Part shown: one piece after another, positions 10,292 through 19,072 of the stretch
Position numbering within the stretch: position 1 is the stretch's first letter
Layout: each line of letters begins with the position of its first letter
From: Brachybacterium phenoliresistens
GTDB taxonomy: Bacteria > Actinomycetota > Actinomycetes > Actinomycetales > Dermabacteraceae
Direction: 5' to 3'
NCBI RefSeq assembly: GCF_000576425.1
Contig: NZ_KK069993.1
Location: forward strand, 1-64,000
Length of the DNA stretch: 64,000 nt
Notes under the pieces: model-generated
What the model was told of the DNA's origin: nothing
Seen by the model: the letters and a program-made list of their open reading frames with translations, nothing else
Database searches by the model: none
Program-made: the position numbers and the translations under genes

Positions 10292-12421
10292 ATGTCTGCA
10301 CCGTCGCCGACCCCCGCGCCGACCCCCGCGCCCTTCCCCGCCTCGGCGCCCACTGCGCCCTCGGCGTTCCCGGCATCGCCCCGCCGCCTGCTCTCGCCGC
10401 TGGAGCTGGGGCCGTTCACCGTCCGCAACCGGCTGGTCATGGGCTCCATGCACACCGGTCTCGAGGATCGCGCCGAGGACGTGCCGCGCCTGGCGGAGTT
10501 CCTGGCCGAGCGGGCGCGCGGCGGGGCGGGGCTGATCGTCACCGGAGGGTTCTCCCCCGACCTCTCCGGCCGCCTCACCGCGCACTCGCGGGTGTTCGAC
10601 GGCCGCCTCGCGGAGCGCCACCGCCTGGTCACCCGGGCGGTCCACGAGCACGACGGCCGGATCCTCCTCCAGATCCTCCACGCAGGGCGCTATGCGGCGC
10701 ATCCGCTGGCGGTCTCGGCCTCCTCCACCCGCGCGCCGATCTCCCCGATCCGTGCGCGGCGGATGAGCCGCTGGGGCATCGGCCGGCTGATCCGCGCCTA
10801 CGCGGCCACGGCGCGGCGCGCCCGGGAGGCCGGCTACGACGGCGTGGAGATCATGGGCTCGGAGGGCTACCTGCTCAACCAGTTCGCCGCGCCGCGCACC
10901 AACCGCCGCCGCGACGCCTGGGGCGTGGACGCCGCCGGGCGGCGCGCCCTGCCGCTGGCGGTCACCGCGGCCGTGCGCGAGGCGCTCGGCGCCGATCGCC
11001 TGCTGAGCTATCGCATCTCCCTCCTGGACCTCGTCGAGGAGGGGCAGACCTGGGAGGAGACCCTCGACCTCGCCCAGGGTCTGATCGCCGCGGGGGCCGA
11101 TGTGCTCTCCACAGGCATCGGCTGGCACGAGGCCCGCGTGCCGACCATCGCCACCTCCGTGCCCCGCGGCGCCTTCGTGCCGGTCACCGCCCGCCTGCGC
11201 GCCGCGGTGGACGTGCCGGTGGTCGCCTCGAACCGCGTCCACGACCCGGCGCTGGCCGAGCAGGTCCTCGCCCGCGGCGAGGCGGATCTCGTCTCCATGG
11301 CCCGCCCCTTCCTCGCGGACCCGGAGCTGCCGAACAAGCTCGCCGCGCATCGAGCCCGCGAGGTCGTGGCCTGCATCGCCTGCAACCAGTCCTGCCTGGA
11401 CCGGGTGTTCGTGGGCGAGGGGGCCAGCTGCCTGGTCAACCCGCGCGCCGCCCACGAGACCACGCTGCGCCTGGTGCCGGTGCCCGCGCATCGTGCGCGC
11501 CGGGTGGCGGTGGTCGGCGGCGGCCCGGCGGGTCTCGAGGCCGCCGTCGCCGCCGCCTCCCGCGGGCATCACGTGACGCTGTTCGAGGCGAGCGAGGAGC
11601 TCGGCGGGCAGTTCCTGCTGGCCGCCCGGATCCCCGGCAAGGAGGACTACGCCCAGGCGCTCGAGTCGTGGCGGGCCCGGCTGCTGGCCGCGGGCGTCGG
11701 CGTGCGGCTGGGCGTGCGGGCCCGGGTCGAGGACCTCGCCGGCTTCGACACGGTGATCGTGGCGACCGGCGTGCGGCCGCGGGAGGTCGAGCTCGCCCCC
11801 GCGTCCGCGGGAGGGCCCGTGGTCGTGTCCTACGCGCAGCTGCTGTCCGGGGAGGCCACGGCCGGAAATCGGGTCGCGATCATCGGCGCCGGCGGGATCG
11901 GCGTCGACGTCGCCGAGTTCCTCACGGCCCCCACCCCCTCCTTCACCCTGGACGTCGAGGCGTGGCGCGAGCGCTGGGGCATCGGCGATCCCGCGCAGCA
12001 TCGCGGGGGGCTGCAGCCGCGCGAGAAGGGCGGGCCCGCGCCGACGACGGCCCCGTCCGGCCGGGAGGTCCACCTGCTGCAGCGCAGCACCACGCGCATC
12101 GGGGCGGGCCTGGGCCGCACCACCGGCTGGGTGCATCGGGCCGAGCTGCGCCACGCCGGGGTGCGCCAGCACGTGGGCGTCGAGTACCTGGGCCTGGCCC
12201 CGGAGGGCCTGCGGATCCGCGAGGACGGCGCCGAGACGCTGCTCGAGGTCGACACCGTCGTGCTGTGCGCCGGGCAGGAGTCCGTGCGGGACCTGGCCGA
12301 TGAGCTCGCCGCCCTCCCCGACGGCCCCGCCGTCCACGTCATCGGCGGCGCGGAGCGGGCCGCGCAGCTCGATGCCCAGCGCGCCATCCGCCAGGCCGTC
12401 GAGGTCGCCGCCGCGCTCTGA
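10292..12421 (+). CDS. fadH: 2,4-dienoyl-CoA reductase-like flavoprotein (FadH/OYE family)
   Basis: A 709-aa FMN/[4Fe-4S]/FAD enzyme of the 2,4-dienoyl-CoA reductase class, which uses NADPH to reduce dienoyl-CoA in beta-oxidation of unsaturated fatty acids. After an Ala/Pro-rich leader, residues ~45-370 form an old-yellow-enzyme barrel (HAGRYAAHP, GYDGVEIMGSEGYLLNQF, STGIGWHEAR). CIACNQSCLDRVF plus a later Cys bind the cluster. From ~400 come two Rossmann motifs (VAVVGGGPAGLEAA and VAIIGAGGIGVDVAEF). CACAAT lies 6 nt before the ATG, suggesting a leaderless mRNA. Related NADH:flavin oxidoreductases are the alternative. Confidence 0.9.
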   Translation: MSAPSPTPAPTPAPFPASAPTAPSAFPASPRRLLSPLELGPFTVRNRLVMGSMHTGLEDRAEDVPRLAEFLAERARGGAGLIVTGGFSPDLSGRLTAHSRVFDGRLAERHRLVTRAVHEHDGRILLQILHAGRYAAHPLAVSASSTRAPISPIRARRMSRWGIGRLIRAYAATARRAREAGYDGVEIMGSEGYLLNQFAAPRTNRRRDAWGVDAAGRRALPLAVTAAVREALGADRLLSYRISLLDLVEEGQTWEETLDLAQGLIAAGADVLSTGIGWHEARVPTIATSVPRGAFVPVTARLRAAVDVPVVASNRVHDPALAEQVLARGEADLVSMARPFLADPELPNKLAAHRAREVVACIACNQSCLDRVFVGEGASCLVNPRAAHETTLRLVPVPAHRARRVAVVGGGPAGLEAAVAAASRGHHVTLFEASEELGGQFLLAARIPGKEDYAQALESWRARLLAAGVGVRLGVRARVEDLAGFDTVIVATGVRPREVELAPASAGGPVVVSYAQLLSGEATAGNRVAIIGAGGIGVDVAEFLTAPTPSFTLDVEAWRERWGIGDPAQHRGGLQPREKGGPAPTTAPSGREVHLLQRSTTRIGAGLGRTTGWVHRAELRHAGVRQHVGVEYLGLAPEGLRIREDGAETLLEVDTVVLCAGQESVRDLADELAALPDGPAVHVIGGAERAAQLDAQRAIRQAVEVAAAL

Positions 12422-12432
12422 TTCCCGCGCCC

Positions 12433-12471
12433 CGCCCGCACGTCTCGGGCGGCGCCCGCACGCCTCGGGCG
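12433..12471. terminator. Two tandem hairpins between convergent genes
   Basis: A 20-bp near-identical direct repeat; each copy folds as CGCCCG/CGGGCG with a 7-nt loop (12433-12451 and 12453-12471). It lies between the convergent fadH and symporter genes and probably terminates both. Confidence 0.6.
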
Positions 12472-12488
12472 GGCGGCACCGCGGGAGA

Positions 12489-13961
12489 TCAGCGGATGCG
12501 CGGCACCGGGATCGGTCCCGTGACGCTGCGGGCGTCCTTCCAGCAGGCGATGCCCGGGACGCCCGGCAGGCGGTCGCGCGTGAACACCGGGTCCACGCCC
12601 TCCCGGCGCTGCTGGACGTAGTCGCGCAGCAGGGCGAGCACCAGGCCGGACAGCAGCGCGAGCGCCACGAGGTTGGTGATCGCCATGAACCCCATCGCGG
12701 CGTCGGCGAAGCTCCACACCACATCGGCCGAGAGCACCGACCCGGTGAACACGGAGACGACCACGAGCGCGCGGTAGGCATGCAGCACCCGGCGCCGGGT
12801 GGAGATGAACTCGATCGACGCCTCGCCGTAGTAGTAGTTGCCGATGATCGAGCTGAACGCGAGCAGGAAGACGATCGCGGCGAGCGCGGTGAGCGACCAC
12901 TGGCCCAGCGTGCTCGCGAGCGCCGCCTGGGTGAGGTCGACGCCGAGGGGCGCGGAGGCCAGGTCGGGGACGCCGGTGAGGATGATGAACGCGGTGATCG
13001 AGCAGACCAGGAAGGTGTCGAAGTACACCCCCAGCGACTGCACCAGCCCCTGCTTGACCGGGTGGGTGACCGCGGCGCTCGCCCCCGCGTTCGGGGCCGA
13101 TCCCAGGCCGGCCTCGTTGGAGAACATGCCGCGCTTGATCCCGGTCAGCACGACGTACCCGAAGGTGGCGCCGACGACCTGGTTGTACCCGAAGGCTCCG
13201 GTGACGATCGCCGAGAGGGCGTCGGGGATCTCGCGCCAGGACACGGCCACCACCGCGAGGCCCAGCAGCAGATAGGCCAGCGCCATCACCGGCACGACCG
13301 CCTGCGTCACCGAGGCGATGCGACGCACCCCGCCGAAGACGACCAGGCCCGTGAGCACCGCGACGGCGAGGCCGGAGGCCCACGGCAGCCACCGCAGCTC
13401 CTCGCCGCCGGTCAGCGACGACACGGCGCCGCCCATCGAGGCGGAGATGGTGTTGGCCTGCAGCGAGCTGAACGCGAAGGGGAAGCAGACGATGAGGATC
13501 ACGGCGAACACCACGCCCAGCCACCGCGCCCTCAGGCCGTGCTGCATGTAGTAGGCCGGCCCGCCGCGGAAGCCGTCGCGGTCGGGGACCTTGAACAGCT
13601 GCGCGAGGGTGGATTCCGCGAACGCCGAGGCCGCGCCGATGAAGGCCATCAGCCACATCCAGAACACGGCGCCCGCGCCGCCCACGGCGATCGCCGTGGC
13701 GACCCCGGCGATGTTCCCGGTGCCGACCCGGGATGCGGCCGAGATCGTGAACGCCTGGAAGGAGGACACCGACTGCGGGGCCCCCGACTCGTCCCGCGGC
13801 GTGCGGTCGCCCAGGGTGCGGAGCATCTCCGGCAGCAGCCGGAGCTGGACCAGCCCGGATCGGAGGGTCAGGTACAGGCCGAGGACGACCACGATCGGCA
13901 GGACGACCCACGTCCAGAGCTGATCCCCTCGATCGGCGAGCCATGCGGCGACAGAATCCAT
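12489..13961 (-). CDS. AgcS-family sodium:alanine/glycine symporter
   Basis: A 490-aa membrane protein of the alanine or glycine:cation symporter family, importing small neutral amino acids with Na+. The diagnostic ISAASRVGTGNIAGVATAIAVG is near residue 80, and GGPAYYMQHGL and MFSNEAGLGSAPNAGA follow. About 10-11 transmembrane segments are visible. The start at 13961 is chosen because CATACT lies 6 nt upstream (leaderless pattern); an ATG at 13994 would add 11 residues. Monocistronic and convergent with fadH. Confidence 0.92.
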   Translation of the reverse strand: MDSVAAWLADRGDQLWTWVVLPIVVVLGLYLTLRSGLVQLRLLPEMLRTLGDRTPRDESGAPQSVSSFQAFTISAASRVGTGNIAGVATAIAVGGAGAVFWMWLMAFIGAASAFAESTLAQLFKVPDRDGFRGGPAYYMQHGLRARWLGVVFAVILIVCFPFAFSSLQANTISASMGGAVSSLTGGEELRWLPWASGLAVAVLTGLVVFGGVRRIASVTQAVVPVMALAYLLLGLAVVAVSWREIPDALSAIVTGAFGYNQVVGATFGYVVLTGIKRGMFSNEAGLGSAPNAGASAAVTHPVKQGLVQSLGVYFDTFLVCSITAFIILTGVPDLASAPLGVDLTQAALASTLGQWSLTALAAIVFLLAFSSIIGNYYYGEASIEFISTRRRVLHAYRALVVVSVFTGSVLSADVVWSFADAAMGFMAITNLVALALLSGLVLALLRDYVQQRREGVDPVFTRDRLPGVPGIACWKDARSVTGPIPVPRIR

Positions 13962-13973
13962 CGCACGAGTATG
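13962..13973 (-). promoter_or_regulatory. Leaderless-type -10 (CATACT) before the symporter
   Basis: CATACT (13968-13973) followed by 6 nt and the ATG. Confidence 0.4.
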
Positions 13974-14085
13974 GCCCGCGGGGATCGCCGGCACCGGCGA
14001 TTGCGGTTCTTCGCGAGCGAGGGCGTTCTCACCTCCTGCCCGCCCTCCCCCGGTGCCGGCACGGACCGCGGCCGCAGGAGCGCCC

Positions 14086-14097
14086 TAGGCTGACCGC
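14086..14097 (+). promoter_or_regulatory. Leaderless-type -10 (TAGGCT) before the LysR gene
   Basis: TAGGCT (14086-14091), 6 nt, ATG at 14098. No ribosome site is present. Confidence 0.55.
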
Positions 14098-14943
14098 ATG
14101 GACCTGATCCGGCACCTGGAGCTGTTCGAGGCGGTGGCCTCGGAGGGGCACTTCGGCCGCGCCGCGGAGCGCATGGGCATGGCCCAGCCGCCGATGTCCC
14201 AGGCGATCAAGCGCCTCGAGGCGGAGCTGGGCTGCGTGCTCCTGGAGCGCACCAGCTCCGGCGCGGTCCTCACCCCGGCCGGGGCGCGGGTGCGCGAGGC
14301 CGCCGGCCGGGCCCGTCAAGCCGTGGCGGAGGTCCGGGCCGCCGCGGCCGACCATGCGCTCGCCCCGGTGCGCCTGCTCGTGGATCCCGCCCTGCCGGGC
14401 GCGTGGGCGGCCGCGATCGTCCGGGACGCGGAGGCCTCCGGGCTCGCCGTCGACCTCGAGCCCGTCCCCACCGAGGGTGCCCTGCAGCGCGCCCGCGCGG
14501 CGGACCTGCCCGCCGTGGTGCTCGCGCCCTTCCGCGCCGAGGGGCTGCGGGCCAGCGGCGCCGCCCCGGCCCTGCTGTGGGAGGCGCGCCACGAGGCCCC
14601 GCGCTCGAGAACCACCGCGCTCGTGCATGAGAAGGCCTCCGCGGCATTCCTCGCGCGGCTGGCCCGGGAGCTGCGCGGCCTCGCCGTGGGCGGGGACCTC
14701 GTGCCGATGCCCCAGGCCACCGCCCTGGGACGACTGGCCGCCGGCCGCGTCCACGCGGTCATCAGCACCGAGGCGCCGGTCCTGCCCGAGGCCCTCGCCG
14801 GGAGCGTCCGCGTGCGCTCCCTCCCGATCGGCCGGGCGTCCGCCGTCTTCCATGCCGTGCTGCGCCGCACGGCCCGGGACCGCGCGACGGTCGCCGTGCA
14901 CGCGGCGGCCGCCGCGACCCTGGCACGGGTGCACGATGCCTGA
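14098..14943 (+). CDS. LysR-family transcriptional regulator
   Basis: A 281-aa LTTR. The N-terminal winged helix-turn-helix is clear: MDLIRHLELFEAVASEGHFG, then AAERMGMAQPPMSQAIKRLEAELGCVLLER. The effector domain follows from about residue 90. It overlaps the beta-lactamase-like gene by 8 bp (ATGCCTGA), so the two are made together. The pairing recalls the BlaA (LysR)-BlaB regulators of Streptomyces cacaoi beta-lactamase. The target here is not known; the penicillin-binding protein gene 2 kb downstream is a candidate. Confidence 0.92.
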   Translation: MDLIRHLELFEAVASEGHFGRAAERMGMAQPPMSQAIKRLEAELGCVLLERTSSGAVLTPAGARVREAAGRARQAVAEVRAAAADHALAPVRLLVDPALPGAWAAAIVRDAEASGLAVDLEPVPTEGALQRARAADLPAVVLAPFRAEGLRASGAAPALLWEARHEAPRSRTTALVHEKASAAFLARLARELRGLAVGGDLVPMPQATALGRLAAGRVHAVISTEAPVLPEALAGSVRVRSLPIGRASAVFHAVLRRTARDRATVAVHAAAAATLARVHDA

Positions 14944-15886
14944 CCTCTCGACCCCCGCAGGCGGGACGTCCGCCCCGGGCGCGCCGGATCCGGGCCCCTG
15001 CGGCCCGGGGACCGGCGGTTCGCTGGCCCTGGGCGACGTGCTGCGGATCGCCGACCGGCTGGGAGTGGACGTCGCGGTCGCCGCCGCGCGCGCCGACGGC
15101 ACGGGCCCCGTGCTCGCCCATCGGTCGCAGGAGCCCTGGCCGGGCGCCTCCCTCTACAAGACCCTCGCGGCCCTGGCCCTGCTGCGCGTCCCCGGCCTCG
15201 ATCCGTCCGAGCGCGTGACCGTCACCGCGGCGGACCGCGTGCCCGGCGGGGCGGGCCTGTCCCTGCTGGGCGACCCCGTGACCCTGACCTGGCGCGATCT
15301 GCTGCGCTCCATGCTGGTGGGCTCGGACAACACCGCGGCGCAGGTGATCCTGCGCCGTACGGGCATCCCGGCCCTCGACGCGGTCGCCCGCGAGGCCGGG
15401 ATGACCTCGACCGCCGTGGGCACCACCGCGCAGACGGTCGCCGCGGCCGTCTCCGCGCGCCGCACCGGCGGGAGCGGCACCGGCACGGACCGGGACGACT
15501 CGCTGCTCGCCGAGGCCGCCTCCGACGCGGTGCTCGGCTCGACCACCACCGCCTCCGACCAGCTGCGCCTGCTGACGGCCCTGTGGCAGGGTCGTCTCGC
15601 CGGCCCGGCGGACACCGAGCTGGTGATCGGCACGATGGGCCGGCTGGTCCAGCGCAGCCGCATCACCAGCGCCTTCGACCACCCCGGCGCCCGGGTCGCG
15701 GGACGCACCGGGACCTGGGGTCCGTTCCGTCACGAGAGCGCCCTGGTGATGCATGAGGGCGAGGTGCCGATCGCCGTCTGCGTGCTCACCGAGAGCCTCG
15801 AGATCGGGCGGCTGCTGCCCGCGGTCGACGACGGCATCGGCGAGATCGCCGCGGCGCTGGTCGGAGAGCTCCGCTCCTCCCGGTGA
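14936..15886 (+). CDS. Cytoplasmic class A beta-lactamase-like protein (BlaB-like)
   Basis: A 316-aa serine beta-lactamase-fold protein. The active-site motifs are S72-L-Y-K75 (SxxK), S130-D131-N132 (SDN) and R257-T258-G259 (RTG in place of KTG). I cannot place a convincing ExxLN general-base motif. There is no signal peptide: the first 28 residues are Pro/Gly/Ala-rich and polar. A cytosolic location and coupling to a LysR gene argue for a sensing or regulatory role like Streptomyces BlaB rather than secreted resistance. An intracellular serine hydrolase is the alternative. Confidence 0.85.
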   Translation: MPDLSTPAGGTSAPGAPDPGPCGPGTGGSLALGDVLRIADRLGVDVAVAAARADGTGPVLAHRSQEPWPGASLYKTLAALALLRVPGLDPSERVTVTAADRVPGGAGLSLLGDPVTLTWRDLLRSMLVGSDNTAAQVILRRTGIPALDAVAREAGMTSTAVGTTAQTVAAAVSARRTGGSGTGTDRDDSLLAEAASDAVLGSTTTASDQLRLLTALWQGRLAGPADTELVIGTMGRLVQRSRITSAFDHPGARVAGRTGTWGPFRHESALVMHEGEVPIAVCVLTESLEIGRLLPAVDDGIGEIAAALVGELRSSR

Positions 15887-15892
15887 GGCCCC

Positions 15893-15904
15893 TACACTGG
15901 CCCC
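15893..15904 (+). promoter_or_regulatory. Leaderless-type -10 (TACACT) before the PfkB gene
   Basis: TACACT (15893-15898), 6 nt, ATG at 15905. It starts 6 bp after the preceding stop codon, so this gene can be transcribed separately. Confidence 0.55.
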
Positions 15905-16816
15905 ATGCCCCGTGTGCTGCACACCGCTCAGGCCCTGGTGGACGTCGTCGTCGAGGTTCCGGCTCTGCCCGAGCGCGGCAGCAACGTGAACGCCACACGG
16001 GAGTCCCGCTACGCCGGAGGGGCGGTGAACGTCCTGGTCGCGGCGGCCCGCTCGGGGGCCACGGCCGTCCACGGCGGGGCCTACGGCACCGGCCCCCGCG
16101 CCGATCTGATCCTCGAGACGCTGGCCGCCGAGGGCGTGGCCGTGGCCGATCTGCCCGTCCCCGATGCCGACACCGGCACCTGCCTGGTCCTCGTCGAGTC
16201 CTCGGCGGAGCGGACCTTCGTGACGACGTTCGGCGCCGAGCGCCGGGTCAGCGCGGAGTCCTTCGCCCGTCTGGAGCCGCAGGCCGGCGACCTCGTCTGC
16301 GTCTCCGGCTACAGCCTGTTCGAGCCGACCCGGGACCCCCTGCTCGACTTCCTCGAATCCCTGCCCGAGGACGTGGACGTCGTCCTGGACCCGGGCGCGC
16401 CCTTCGCGCAGTTCCCCCGCGCGCTGCAGGACCGGGTGCTCGCGTGCACGAGCGTATGGACCTCCAACGCCGACGAGGCCCGGGCGACCACCGGGCTGGA
16501 CTCGCTGCAGGACACTCCCGCCGCGCTGCGCCGCCGCATCGGCCGCCGCGGAGCGGTGATCGTGCGCGACGGCGCCGAGGGCTGCATCGTCTTCCACCAC
16601 GGGCGCGGCACCCGCATCCCCGGCTTCCCGCAGACCCCGATCGACACCAACGGGGCCGGCGACACCCACACCGGGGTGCTGCTGGCCGAGCGCGCCCTGG
16701 GCGCCGATTGGGAGAGCGCGGCCACCCGGGCCAACGCCGCCGCCGCAATCAAGGTGACCCGCCGCGGCCCCGCGACGGCCCCCACCCGCGCCGAGGTCGA
16801 CGAATTCCTGTCCTGA
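15905..16816 (+). CDS. PfkB/ribokinase-family sugar kinase
   Basis: A 303-aa kinase of the PfkB family, phosphorylating a sugar or nucleoside with ATP. It shows the N-terminal G-rich substrate region (PERGSNVNATRESRYAGGAVN, with NVLVAAARSGA) and the C-terminal anion-hole signature DTNGAGDTHTGVLL, whose Asp is the catalytic base. WTSNADEARATTG matches the usual NxxE region. The substrate cannot be read from the sequence. It sits between the BlaB-like gene and the penicillin-binding protein, both cell-wall related; whether that matters is open. Confidence 0.9.
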   Translation: MPRVLHTAQALVDVVVEVPALPERGSNVNATRESRYAGGAVNVLVAAARSGATAVHGGAYGTGPRADLILETLAAEGVAVADLPVPDADTGTCLVLVESSAERTFVTTFGAERRVSAESFARLEPQAGDLVCVSGYSLFEPTRDPLLDFLESLPEDVDVVLDPGAPFAQFPRALQDRVLACTSVWTSNADEARATTGLDSLQDTPAALRRRIGRRGAVIVRDGAEGCIVFHHGRGTRIPGFPQTPIDTNGAGDTHTGVLLAERALGADWESAATRANAAAAIKVTRRGPATAPTRAEVDEFLS

Positions 16817-16898
16817 CCTGGGGTCATATCTGCAGGGTGCATTCCCGGCACGTCCGTACCTATTGGACGGATCGCGCCGGCTCCGGAAGGCTTCGCCC

Positions 16899-18818
16899 AT
16901 GACCCGTGATCGTCCCCGCCTCGCCCGCCGTCTCGTCCTCGGCGCCGGCCTCGTCGCGGCCGCCGGCGCCGGCGGCGCCCTCCTGCTCACCCGCGGCGGC
17001 GACGGCACCGCCGAGGCCGATGCCCTCCTGGCCGCCCTCCGCTCGGGGGACTTCACCGCCGCACCCCTCGCGGACCCGGACGCCGCCGCGCAGGAGCGCG
17101 AGCGCATCATCGGCCCCCTGCTCGCCCTCGACGGCGCGGAGGTCGAGCTCTCCGCGCACGACCTCGCCCCCGAGTCCGACGGCCGCCGCGAGCTGTCCCT
17201 GCGCTGGTCCTGGAGCCTTCCCGGGTTCCCCGAGCCCTGGGAGGTCGAGGCGGGCGCCGCGCTCGTGCGCGGCGACGAGGGGTGGCAGGCGCGCCTGTCC
17301 CCCGCGACGTACGCCGCCGGGCTCGGCGAGCGCGAGCACCTCGAGCTGCGCAGCATCGCCCCGGAGCTCGGCCGGGTGCGGGACCGCCGCGGTACCGAGC
17401 TGCTGGGCCCGCGGCAGGTGCTCGTCGTCGGGATCGACAAGACCGCCCTCGATCCCGCCGAGCAGGACGGCGCCGCCCGCGACCTCGCCGCGCTGCTGGG
17501 CATCGACGCCGACCGCTACGCCGGGACCGTCGCCGACTCGGGCCCGCAGGCCTTCGTCCCCGCGCTCACCGTCCGCGTCGAGGAGGCGCAGGAGCGGCGG
17601 CTCGACGAGGCCGCCCAGCTGCCCGGCTACCACGAGGTCGAGCAGACCCGGCCGCTGTCCGTGCGCCGCGGCATCGCCCCCGGCGTGCTGGGCTCCCTGC
17701 GCGAGGCGAGCGCCGAGGACCTCGCCGAGGACCCGTCCCTGCAGGCCGGGGACCTGGTGGGCACCGGCGGGGTCGTCGCCGCGCGGCGCGACCAGATCCT
17801 CGGCACGCCGGGAGCGAAGGTGCTGGCCACGGACCCCGACGCCGACCGCTCCCGCGAGCTGCACCGCCGCGACCCCGTCGACGGCACCGAGGTGACCATC
17901 AGCCTCGACCTTAAGCTGCAGGACCTCGCCACCGAGCGCCTCGCCGGGACCGAGGCGCCCAGCGCCGTGGTCGCGCTGCGCCCCTCGACCGGGGAGCTGC
18001 TGGCCGCCGCCCTGGGCCCGCGGACCCAGGAGTACCCCATCGGCCTCGTGGGCCGGTACGCACCCGGCTCGACCTTCAAGACCGTCACCGCGCTGTCGCT
18101 GCTGCGCGCCGGCGACACGCCCGACACGGTCCTGCAGTGCCCCGAACGGGCCGTCGTCGACGGCCGCTCCTTCAAGAACGCCGACTCGCTGGACCCCGGG
18201 CTGTTCGGGCCGCTGCCGCTGTCGGACGTCATCGCCCACTCCTGCAACACGGCGCTGCTGCTCCAGCACGACCGCGTCTCCCAGGAGGCGCTGGCCGAGG
18301 CCGCCGCCGCGCTCGGCGTCGGGCAGGAGGAGCCCGAGGGGCTGGACGCCTACATGGGCGCCGTCGGGACCCCGAACAGCACCACCGAGCATGCTGCGGC
18401 GATGATGGGCCAGGGCCAGGTGCTCGCCTCCCCGCTGACGATGGCCGTGGTGCTGGCGAGCGTGGTCCGCGGCGAGACGGTCGCCCCGCGGATCCTCACG
18501 GACGCCGAGCCCGCCGCCCCCGCCCCGGCCGTGCCGCTGACGGCGGCCGAGGCCGAGCAGCTGCGCGGCCTGCTGGGCGGCGTGGTCGAGCACGGCAGCC
18601 TCGACGACTTCCGGGACCTGCCCGGCGATCCCGTGATCGGCAAGACGGGGACCGCGGAGTGGATCGACGGCGAGGGCGCGCTGAGCCTGCACTCCTGGGT
18701 GATCGTCGCGCAGGGCGACCTGGCCCTGGCCGTCTTCGTGGAGAAGGGCAGCTACGGCTCGGTGACCGCGGGGCCCATCGGCCTGGACGTGCTGCGCGGG
18801 GCCGCCGATCTGGTGTGA
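16899..18818 (+). CDS. Class B penicillin-binding protein (transpeptidase)
   Basis: A 639-aa cell-wall DD-transpeptidase. Residues ~11-30 form an N-terminal membrane anchor or signal. Residues ~38-140 resemble the MecA_N/NTF2-like domain (ADALLAALRSGDF), ~150-300 the dimerisation domain, and the transpeptidase follows with S391-T-F-K394, S448-C-N450 and K582-T-G584. The MecA_N-type domain places it with PBP2a/PBP3-like class B enzymes. The ATG at 16899 follows GGAAGG by 8 nt; an upstream TTG at 16863 lacks such a site. All active-site motifs are intact. Confidence 0.93.
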   Translation: MTRDRPRLARRLVLGAGLVAAAGAGGALLLTRGGDGTAEADALLAALRSGDFTAAPLADPDAAAQERERIIGPLLALDGAEVELSAHDLAPESDGRRELSLRWSWSLPGFPEPWEVEAGAALVRGDEGWQARLSPATYAAGLGEREHLELRSIAPELGRVRDRRGTELLGPRQVLVVGIDKTALDPAEQDGAARDLAALLGIDADRYAGTVADSGPQAFVPALTVRVEEAQERRLDEAAQLPGYHEVEQTRPLSVRRGIAPGVLGSLREASAEDLAEDPSLQAGDLVGTGGVVAARRDQILGTPGAKVLATDPDADRSRELHRRDPVDGTEVTISLDLKLQDLATERLAGTEAPSAVVALRPSTGELLAAALGPRTQEYPIGLVGRYAPGSTFKTVTALSLLRAGDTPDTVLQCPERAVVDGRSFKNADSLDPGLFGPLPLSDVIAHSCNTALLLQHDRVSQEALAEAAAALGVGQEEPEGLDAYMGAVGTPNSTTEHAAAMMGQGQVLASPLTMAVVLASVVRGETVAPRILTDAEPAAPAPAVPLTAAEAEQLRGLLGGVVEHGSLDDFRDLPGDPVIGKTGTAEWIDGEGALSLHSWVIVAQGDLALAVFVEKGSYGSVTAGPIGLDVLRGAADLV

Positions 18819-18881
18819 GGATTCCGCTCCTCCTCCCCCTGCAGAGTTGTCCACAAAATCGCCGCCGATGTCCGATACGGG

Positions 18882-18910
18882 TGGAAACGCGGCGGTGCGG
18901 GGAGTATTAT
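18882..18910 (+). promoter_or_regulatory. Sigma70-type promoter upstream of the HNH gene
   Basis: TGGAAA (18882-18887), a 17-bp spacer, TATTAT (18905-18910). This is the most AT-rich spot in the region. Transcription would start near 18917, leaving a leader of about 155 nt before the HNH gene; nothing obvious folds in it. Confidence 0.65.
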
Positions 18911-19072
18911 GGAGAGCACTCCAGGGGGCCGCAGAAGAAGCGCAGGATGCGGAACCCTGAATGGTGACGATGGCGTCCCTCGACATCCCTGTCGCCATTT
19001 CTCCCGCGCCCCTTCGAATATTCTCCGTTCCTCCCGTTCACCCTCACCCTTGTGAGGGAGGTGCCACGCTCC

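Noticed and set aside
7892..12781. Minus-strand frame of about 1600 codons
   Set aside because: Only the last 346 codons (the GNAT gene) are real; the rest is antisense to MerR-PP2C and fadH.
14936..15886. Beta-lactamase-like protein considered as a secreted resistance enzyme
   Set aside because: No signal peptide, no clear general-base Glu motif and RTG instead of KTG; coupling to LysR favours a regulatory role.
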